Below are positions 34,318-39,101 of a DNA stretch of 39,101 bases, piece by piece. The stretch is from assembly GCA_017463445.1 (NCBI GenBank), contig JAFTPF010000144.1:1-39101 (forward strand), written 5' to 3'. Origin of the DNA: Clostridia bacterium (GTDB lineage Bacteria > Bacillota > Clostridia > Oscillospirales > CAG-272). The notes beneath the pieces were generated by a model, which was not told the DNA's origin, searched no databases, and saw only the letters and a list, made by a program, of their open reading frames with translations. Within the stretch, counting starts at the first letter, position 1. The number at the start of each line of letters is the position of its first letter. A program made the translations under genes and the position numbers.

Positions 34318-35013
34318 TTACCTCGTGATTATTGGTTTTTGATTTTCATTCAGCCCAAGTATCGTAAACCGATTTCTCTCTGCTTTCAGAAATCCCTCTC
34401 GCCGCAGTTTGCCGATCTCGGCGGAGAGTCCGCTTCGCTCCACTTCCAGATAATCGGCAAGCTCCTGTCTGTCGTAAGGAATCTCGAACTGAGCAGAGCC
34501 TCGCTTCTTGGCTTCCAACAGCAGATACGTGATCAGCTTCTCCCGCGTCGTGCGGGCAGAGGTGATCTCGATTTTCTGATGAAATAGCAGATTCTTTCGC
34601 GCCACCACACGCATCAGATTGTAGACCATCTGCAGATGAAACGCGCAGGCGTTACTGCAGGAGGTGACGATCCGTCGGCAATCGATGAGCAGTACCTCGC
34701 AATCCTCGCTTGCCACTACGTCCACGGGAATCGACTTCACCTCGGCGCAGGCGAAGGTCTCGCCGAACAGCTCGGTAGGTGCGATGCTCGTCACGATGGT
34801 GCGGTTGCCGAAATAGTCTACCCGCACCACCTGTACTGTGCCCGACAGCACGATACCGATGTACTGCGCCGAATCCCCTTCGGCGAAGATGACTTCCTTT
34901 TTCTCATACCGTCTCACCGTCGCACCTAGGCAGCCCAGCATCGCGGACAGATCATCCCCGTCGATGCCGTCAAAAAGGGGACAGTTTCGTAAGATGTCAA
35001 AATATTTTTTCAT
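34318..35013 (-). CDS. Crp/Fnr family transcriptional regulator
   Basis: 231 residues: cyclic-nucleotide-like sensor domain (about 10-125) with the roll motif GDSAQYIGIVLSGTV, a dimer helix, and a winged helix (about 150-220) with recognition helix region DRQELADYLEVERSGLSAEIG. Its spacing is that of Clostridial HcpR-like or ArcR-like members. There is no N-terminal Cys4 pattern as in FNR, so direct O2 sensing by an FNR cluster is unlikely. It is divergent from a ferredoxin gene and a 16-bp palindrome lies between them. It may respond to NO or redox state, as HcpR does (inference). Confidence 0.9.
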   Translation of the reverse strand: MKKYFDILRNCPLFDGIDGDDLSAMLGCLGATVRRYEKKEVIFAEGDSAQYIGIVLSGTVQVVRVDYFGNRTIVTSIAPTELFGETFACAEVKSIPVDVVASEDCEVLLIDCRRIVTSCSNACAFHLQMVYNLMRVVARKNLLFHQKIEITSARTTREKLITYLLLEAKKRGSAQFEIPYDRQELADYLEVERSGLSAEIGKLRREGFLKAERNRFTILGLNENQKPIITR

Positions 35014-35025
35014 AAATGCTCCGTT

Positions 35026-35041
35026 TGTTGAAATTTCAACA
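35026..35041. promoter_or_regulatory. Palindromic operator shared by the divergent promoters
   Basis: TGTTGAAATTTCAACA, a perfect 16-bp palindrome centred between 35033 and 35034. Relative to the ferredoxin promoter this is at about -41.5; relative to the crp start it is downstream of the transcription start. Confidence 0.75.
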
Positions 35042-35055
35042 GACTTGCCGCTGTT

Positions 35056-35084
35056 ATTATACTATAATAGCCACGTAAAGTCAA
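35056..35084 (-). promoter_or_regulatory. Promoter of the crp gene
   Basis: On the minus strand, TTGACT (35084-35079), 17 nt, then TATAAT (35061-35056). The predicted start near 35049 places the palindrome at about +9 to +24, suited to autorepression. Confidence 0.75.
35063..35068 (+). promoter_or_regulatory. -10 element of the ferredoxin promoter
   Basis: TATAAT with no good -35. The operator sits where a class II activator would bind, which fits an activator-dependent promoter. Confidence 0.6.
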
Positions 35085-35106
35085 GTACCACCCGGAGGAA
35101 TTAAAG

Positions 35107-35826
35107 ATGAAACGTAAAATTATCAAAATAGACGAAGAGAAGTGCATCGGTTGTGCCGCCTGCGCGGATGCCTGCCACGAGGGTGCCATAGAAATGGTCA
35201 ACGGCAAAGCCAAGCTGACCCGTGAGGATTATTGCGACGGTCTGGGCGATTGCCTGCCCACCTGTCCCGTGGATGCTATCACCTTTGAGGAAAGGGAAGC
35301 ACCCGCCTACGACGAAGCGGCGGTTCTCGCTGCCAAAGCAGCCAAGGAATCCAATGCGGCAAAGCAAATGAAAGCGGCGCCTCTGCCTTGCGGATGCCCC
35401 GGTTACGCTACCCGCTCCATCAATCGGGTGAATCAACCGATCGCTCCTGCGTCGCCCGTGCTCGGTCAGCTTTCCAACTGGCCCGTCCAGATCAAGCTGG
35501 TGCCGATTAACGCTCCCTATTTGGACGGCGCACATCTTCTGGTTGCCGCAGACTGCACAGCCTACGCCTACGGAAACTTCCATAACGAGTTCATCCGCGG
35601 AAAGGTGACCCTGATCGGCTGTCCTAAACTGGACGAGGTCGATTATACTGAGAAGCTGACGCGGATTATCCGTGACAACGATGTAAAGAGCGTTACCGTC
35701 ACCCGTATGCAGGTACCCTGTTGCGGCGGACTGGAGAACGCCGTCAAGCGCGCCCTGCAGGCAAGCGGAAAGTTTATCCCCTGGCGGGTGGTCACCATCT
35801 CCGCCGACGGCAGAATCTTAGACTGA
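35107..35826 (+). CDS. 2[4Fe-4S] ferredoxin with C-terminal Cys-containing domain
   Basis: 239 residues. The N-terminal ferredoxin (about 1-65) has CIGCAACADAC and CDGLGDCLPTCP, two cluster motifs, the second with a longer first gap. A linker follows, then CGCPG (about 97-101) and a C-terminal part with DCTAYAYGNFH, IGCPKLDEVDY and VPCCGGL. Proteins of this form are found next to Crp/Fnr and hcp genes in Clostridia and may serve hydroxylamine/NO reduction. GGAGG lies before ATG 35107. A small gene with helical pattern follows after 12 bp. Confidence 0.9.
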   Translation: MKRKIIKIDEEKCIGCAACADACHEGAIEMVNGKAKLTREDYCDGLGDCLPTCPVDAITFEEREAPAYDEAAVLAAKAAKESNAAKQMKAAPLPCGCPGYATRSINRVNQPIAPASPVLGQLSNWPVQIKLVPINAPYLDGAHLLVAADCTAYAYGNFHNEFIRGKVTLIGCPKLDEVDYTEKLTRIIRDNDVKSVTVTRMQVPCCGGLENAVKRALQASGKFIPWRVVTISADGRILD

Positions 35827-35838
35827 AGAGGCTATTTA

Positions 35839-36350
35839 TGGAACCCAACGACATCGCCGCTTTGCGGGACAAACTGACCGGCGCGCTCATCGGGCTTGCC
35901 CGTGCAACCGAGGGAAACGAAGATCTGATGACCGCCGGCACAATATCGGCGATCCTCGAAGGACTTGCCGCCACCGCCGACGGCACCGTCAGCGACGGCA
36001 ACTTTCTTGCCGATCTTCTCTCGCGCGTGACGAACGAAAAGCGGAAGCTGATCCCCCTCTGCTTCGACTGCGCCGCTCCCTGTGGGCGAAATAACGACTA
36101 CGATCTTCGGGATCTGCAAAACGCAGATCCCGAAGCGAGGGCGATCCGATGGCAGATCCTTTCCCATATTCGTGGCATTGCCGCACACGTTCATGAAACA
36201 TCGGATGACGGAAACGCTCCCGAGACTGCCAATCTGCTGATCCGTGGGCTTGTCACGGTCGGTATCGACTTTTGGGGGATCGAAAAGCTCCGCTCGGTAT
36301 CAACGGAGATCGAGGCGGCATACCGCCGTTGTATCGGAAGTCGGGGATAA
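35839..36350 (+). CDS. Small protein resembling the helical N-terminal part of hybrid-cluster protein (Hcp)
   Basis: 170 residues starting at ATG 35839 (AAGAGG before). Two similar helical units flank a Cys-rich hinge. Unit 1 (about 6-65) has LTGALIGLARATEG and ILEGLAATADGTV; unit 2 (about 95-155) has WQILSHIRGIAAHV and LLIRGLVTVGIDF. The hinge has PLCFDCAAPCGR (C-x2-C-x3-C). This pattern (leu-rich helix, K/RGIA, then GLxxT) is that of the three-helix bundles of hybrid-cluster proteins, but the C-terminal catalytic domain with the hybrid cluster is absent. A role with the ferredoxin next to it is likely. The family match is tentative and made by eye. Confidence 0.6.
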
Positions 36351-36364
36351 CTTCGCTTTTTCTA

Positions 36365-36394
36365 TTGACAAATCGGTGCGTTTTCCTGTATAAT
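36365..36394 (+). promoter_or_regulatory. Promoter of the TIGR04076-type gene
   Basis: TTGACA (36365-36370), 18 nt, TATAAT (36389-36394). Start codon 33 nt downstream. Confidence 0.82.
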
Positions 36395-36427
36395 AGTCGC
36401 AGAAGACCGAAAGCAGGTGACCGCTGT

Positions 36428-36742
36428 ATGAAAAAAGTGAAAATAACCGTCATGCGGATGGCGTGCTACACCGATCTGATGGCGCTCTACGAGAACCCCA
36501 TCGAGCACGCCTGCGATATGACCGAAGGACAAGTGTTCATCGCAAACGGGTGGAAGAAGCCCGAGGGAATGTGCCAAAGCGCATGGGACACCATGTCCGC
36601 CTTCGTGATGACCCTCTCCCACGGCGGCGGAGATTTCTACGACGGCTGGATGAAGAACCCACGATCCGCCATGATCTCCTGCAACGACGGATTTCGCCCC
36701 GTAAGTTTTCTCATTGAAGCGATGGAAGAAGATGCGGAGTAA
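36428..36742 (+). CDS. TIGR04076 family protein
   Basis: 104 residues of unknown function. The pattern KKVKITVMRM at the start, CDMTEGQVFI, PEGMCQSAWDTM and SCNDGFRPVSFLIE near the end match this small family as I recall it. ATG 36428 follows GCAGGTGA. The longer in-frame ORF from 36272 would run over the promoter. There is no membrane segment. Conserved Cys residues might bind a metal or take part in redox chemistry, but no function is established. It is a single gene with its own promoter and terminator. Confidence 0.8.
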   Translation: MKKVKITVMRMACYTDLMALYENPIEHACDMTEGQVFIANGWKKPEGMCQSAWDTMSAFVMTLSHGGGDFYDGWMKNPRSAMISCNDGFRPVSFLIEAMEEDAE

Positions 36743-36745
36743 CGT

Positions 36746-36785
36746 AAAACACCTCACGAATCAACGATTCGGGAGGTGTTTTATT
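36746..36785. terminator. Bidirectional terminator between convergent genes
   Basis: Stem AAAACACCTC (36746-36755) / GAGGTGTTTT (36773-36782) with an inner CGAATC/GATTCG, A-run before and T-run after. Confidence 0.9.
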
Positions 36786-36801
36786 TAACGTTGCAGACCG
36801 T

Positions 36802-38229
36802 TTACTCCGCGCCGCGGTTGCCGAACACTACGGGGATGGTCTTCAGGATGATTTTGAAGTCCAACCACAGCGACCAGTTGTCGATGTAGGAGCAGTCCAG
36901 CTTCACCACGTCCTCGAAGTCGGTGATGTCGGAGCGTCCGCTGACCTGCCAGAGTCCGGTAAGACCCGGCTTCAGCGACAGACGGCGCTTGTGATGGCTG
37001 TCATACTGTTCATATTCCTCCACCGTGGGCGGGCGGGTGCCTACGAAGGACATATCGCCTCGCAGGATGTTCCAGAATTGCGGCAGCTCGTCGATGGAGG
37101 TGCGGCGGATGAACTTGCCCACCTTGGTGATGCGGGGGTCGTCCTTCATCTTGAACATATGACCGCTCATCTGATTCTTTTCCATCAGCTCAGCCTTGCG
37201 GGCTTCTGCGTCACGGTACATGGAGCGGAGCTTGTAGATCTTGAATACGCGCCCGTTTTTGCCCACTCGCTTCTGGCTAAAGATCAGCGGACCTGGGGAT
37301 TCGATCAGCAAAGGAATGGCGACGATAAGAATGATAGGCAGAGAAAGGATACTGCCCACCAGCCCAATGAGGAAGTCGAACACCCGCTTGATGATCAGCG
37401 CAAACTGATTGTGCTGGGCAGCGGCGAAGGTCAGCATAGGCTTACCGCGGACGGTCATCAGCATCGGGCGCAGATGAAGCTTGCGATCCTCGCGGATCTG
37501 ATCGTAAAAATTCACGTTCAGATGTACCACGACGCCCATGCTCTGCATCTGTTCCAGCAGAGGGATCAGCTCATTGCCGTTCTCGTAGGGGATGTCCACG
37601 AAGATCTCGTCCAGCGATTCGAGACGGAGCCAGTCCATGAAATTGTCGGCATCCGCTTTCACGGGAACGCCGTTGATCTCATCCGGGAGCTCACCTTTGC
37701 CATCCAGCAAAGCAATGCCAACCAGCCGTCGGCTCCAATGATAGTTAAGGGCTTTGGTGATCTCTTCTGCACGGTCGGCGGTGGTGACGATGCCGGTCAG
37801 CAGGGCAGAGCGGGTCTTGCGGTAGTTTTTGATGAGCCAGCGGTGGACCAGCGCCCGCAGAAGAAGCGAGAGCAGACCGTACAGCAGGGCAGTCATACCC
37901 AGATACAGACGATAAGCGCTCCATACGCTCTTGGCAGAGACGATCAGAATGGTAAAGGAGGCGAAAAGGATCAGCGTTGCCGCCAGGCGATTGAGAATGA
38001 AACGGCGCACCGAATAGTTGCTGATGTCCCGCTTGGTATTGGTCACGAAGAAGCTGACCAGGAAGGAGGAAGCGGCGACGAAGCCCAGAAACAGAATGTC
38101 CGAGCTTTGGGCTTCAATGGAGTGATATCGCCAAAGCAGCAGATACAGTGCCAGCGGAACGGCGACGGTAATTGAGAGCAGATCTGCCAAAAAGAGCAGT
38201 ATCGTCTGCAGCTTGCTCTTGCTGTTCAT
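36802..38229 (-). CDS. Polyprenyl-phosphate sugar phosphotransferase (exopolysaccharide initiation)
   Basis: 475-residue membrane enzyme that moves a sugar-1-phosphate from a nucleotide sugar to undecaprenyl phosphate, the first step of exopolysaccharide or O-antigen-like synthesis. Four N-terminal spans (about 10-130) lead to a CoA-binding-like cytoplasmic domain, then a further membrane segment (about 282-305) and the catalytic part: KRVFDFLIGLVGSI, KRVGKNGRVFKIYKLRSM, RRTSIDELPQFWNIL, VGTRPP and LKPGLTGLWQVSGRS. ATG 38229 follows AAGGAGGA; the in-frame ATG at 38340 lies beyond the promoter. It is divergent from the UDP-sugar dehydrogenase gene. The sugar is not determined. Confidence 0.93.
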   Translation of the reverse strand: MNSKSKLQTILLFLADLLSITVAVPLALYLLLWRYHSIEAQSSDILFLGFVAASSFLVSFFVTNTKRDISNYSVRRFILNRLAATLILFASFTILIVSAKSVWSAYRLYLGMTALLYGLLSLLLRALVHRWLIKNYRKTRSALLTGIVTTADRAEEITKALNYHWSRRLVGIALLDGKGELPDEINGVPVKADADNFMDWLRLESLDEIFVDIPYENGNELIPLLEQMQSMGVVVHLNVNFYDQIREDRKLHLRPMLMTVRGKPMLTFAAAQHNQFALIIKRVFDFLIGLVGSILSLPIILIVAIPLLIESPGPLIFSQKRVGKNGRVFKIYKLRSMYRDAEARKAELMEKNQMSGHMFKMKDDPRITKVGKFIRRTSIDELPQFWNILRGDMSFVGTRPPTVEEYEQYDSHHKRRLSLKPGLTGLWQVSGRSDITDFEDVVKLDCSYIDNWSLWLDFKIILKTIPVVFGNRGAE

Positions 38230-38268
38230 AGTTCCTCCTTCTGAATATAATCGGTTGTATTGTTGTAA

Positions 38269-38298
38269 ATTATACCACAGGATGTCGACCTTTGTCAA
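38269..38298 (-). promoter_or_regulatory. Promoter of the sugar phosphotransferase gene
   Basis: On the minus strand, TTGACA (38298-38293), 18 nt, then TATAAT (38274-38269), with TGG before it as an extended -10. Confidence 0.8.
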
Positions 38299-38369
38299 TA
38301 GAAAAAACATGAACAAATAAGAAAAGCCGGTCGCATTCAATTAAATTTCGGTGTATGGAGAAAAAAGGA

Positions 38370-38435
38370 TTGCTTTTTCCTTCAAAGCGTGGTATAATAC
38401 AATGAATAGATGTAAGCATTTGCGCCGATGGCGCA
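38370..38435 (+). promoter_or_regulatory. Promoter and leader hairpin of the UDP-sugar dehydrogenase gene
   Basis: TTGCTT (38370-38375), 17 nt, TATAAT (38393-38398), with TGG before it as an extended -10. The leader of about 54 nt carries a hairpin TGCGCC-GAT-GGCGCA (38421-38435), which ends before the weak ribosome site. Confidence 0.7.
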
Positions 38436-38458
38436 GATTTACGAGAGGATAGAGTGAT

Positions 38459-39101
38459 ATGAAAAAAATGACCGTTGCAGTAGCGGGAACCGGCTACGTG
38501 GGACTTTCCATCGCAACCCTGCTTGCGGGACGTCACCGCGTGTTGGCAGTGGATATTATCCCCGAAAAGGTGGAGAAGCTTAATAACCGCATCTCGCCCA
38601 TTGCCGATCCCGAGATCGAGGAGTGGCTTTCTACTCACACGCTGGATCTGACCGCTACGCTGGACGGTGAGTCCGCATACCGCCAGGCTGATTTCGTGGT
38701 GGTGGCAACCCCTACCAACTATGATTCCCAAAAGGATTATTTTGATACTTCATCGGTAGAGAACGTCATTGAAGCAGTGATGCGTGTCAATCCCGAAGCG
38801 ATCATCGTCATCAAATCCACCGTTCCCGTAGGATATACCCTTAGCGTACGGGAAAAATATCACTGCGAGAACATCCTCTTCTCCCCCGAGTTTCTACGTG
38901 AGGGGCGCGCACTGTACGACAATCTCTACCCATCTCGTATCATCGTCGGCAGACCCGAGGGAGATCTGCGCCTGGACGAGGCGGCACGCACCTTTGCCGC
39001 TATGCTTGCCGAGGGTGCACTGGCTGAGAAGATTCCTACGCTCTTCACCGCACCCACCGAGGCGGAGGCGGTTAAGCTGTTTGCCAACACCTACCTCGCT
39101 C
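38459..39101 (+). CDS. ugd: UDP-glucose/GDP-mannose-type 6-dehydrogenase, 3' end missing
   Basis: NAD-dependent oxidation of UDP-glucose (or a related nucleotide sugar) to the uronic acid, feeding polysaccharide synthesis. Starts at ATG 38459 and runs open to the window edge (214 codons; homologues are about 390-450 aa). The Rossmann motif VAGTGYVGLSIATLLA is at the N-terminus, then VVATPTNYD, IKSTVPVGYT and SPEFLREGRALYDN, all typical of this family. The catalytic Cys lies beyond the edge, and the visible part does not separate UDP-Glc from other nucleotide-sugar dehydrogenases. Divergent from the sugar phosphotransferase, with which it probably works. Confidence 0.92.
   Translation, partial: MKKMTVAVAGTGYVGLSIATLLAGRHRVLAVDIIPEKVEKLNNRISPIADPEIEEWLSTHTLDLTATLDGESAYRQADFVVVATPTNYDSQKDYFDTSSVENVIEAVMRVNPEAIIVIKSTVPVGYTLSVREKYHCENILFSPEFLREGRALYDNLYPSRIIVGRPEGDLRLDEAARTFAAMLAEGALAEKIPTLFTAPTEAEAVKLFANTYLA

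Noticed and set aside
36272-36427. Upstream ATG extending the TIGR04076-type protein
   Set aside because: It would overlap the previous gene's end and the TTGACA/TATAAT promoter. The conserved start is at 36428.
1-39101. CRISPR array, tRNA/rRNA genes, transposase or prophage genes
   Set aside because: I found no regular direct repeats, no cloverleaf with tRNA box sequences, and no recombinase-like protein in any frame. Short tRNA-like structures cannot be excluded by eye.

Overview
The window looks like chromosome from an anaerobic, low-to-moderate GC Gram-positive of the class Clostridia, probably an uncultured gut Oscillospirales-type organism. The evidence is a spoVD-like/murE/murF/mraY/ftsW/murG/divIB/ftsZ cluster with AGGAGG-type ribosome binding sites, sigma-A promoters that often carry extended -10 elements, and oxygen-defence enzymes typical of strict anaerobes (superoxide reductase, flavodiiron protein with rubredoxin). 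There is also a set of polysaccharide-degrading glycoside hydrolases. I see no rRNA, tRNA, CRISPR array, phage or transposase gene.

Layout. (1) 1-10058: division and cell-wall (dcw) cluster, all on the plus strand: PBP with PASTA domains (cut by the left edge), murE, murF, mraY, ftsW/spoVE, murG, ftsQ/divIB, ftsZ. murD, murC, murB and ftsA are absent from their usual places. (2) 10134-11849: a fused ABC exporter, followed by about 400 bp of palindrome-rich non-coding DNA. (3) 12250-14787: an unusual 845-residue ECF sigma factor with a TPR-like segment and a repeated beta-rich C-terminal extension. It is flanked by two inverted copies of a three-hairpin repeat. (4) 14928-18634: a divergent pair, a GH76 lipoprotein (minus) and a GH36 alpha-galactosidase-like enzyme (plus). 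(5) 18860-22139: minus-strand operon of a Nudix hydrolase, a membrane protein and a large lipoprotein, with a possible gene remnant at the 3' end. (6) 22301-23476: GH43 enzyme. (7) 23566-25621: minus-strand operon of exodeoxyribonuclease III, a methyltransferase and a P-loop kinase. (8) 25819-29032: trxA-trxB-superoxide reductase/BFD fusion-flavodiiron protein, an oxygen and thiol stress operon. (9) 29074-29784: a GH16 gene interrupted by one in-frame TGA where a Trp codon is expected. (10) 29944-33120: an unrecognised cytoplasmic protein and a membrane M28 peptidase. (11) 33181-36742: Crp/Fnr regulator with a membrane phosphoesterase, divergent from a ferredoxin and a small Hcp-like helical protein. 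The divergent promoters share a 16-bp palindrome. A TIGR04076-type protein follows. (12) 36802-39101: divergent sugar-phosphate transferase and UDP-sugar 6-dehydrogenase (cut by the right edge), probably exopolysaccharide synthesis.

How the genes work together. The dcw genes make lipid II (MurE, MurF, MraY, MurG), and polymerise and cross-link it (FtsW with the PBP) at the FtsZ/DivIB divisome. The four glycoside hydrolases suggest plant or yeast glycan use: GH76 and the sigma factor are neighbours, and GH36 and GH43 lack signal peptides and so probably act on imported oligosaccharides. The trx/SOR/FDP operon reduces superoxide and oxygen. The least conventional parts are the sigma factor with its flanking repeats, the structured DNA at 11850-12123, the interrupted GH16 gene, and the Crp/Fnr-ferredoxin-Hcp-like module that lacks a full hcp.
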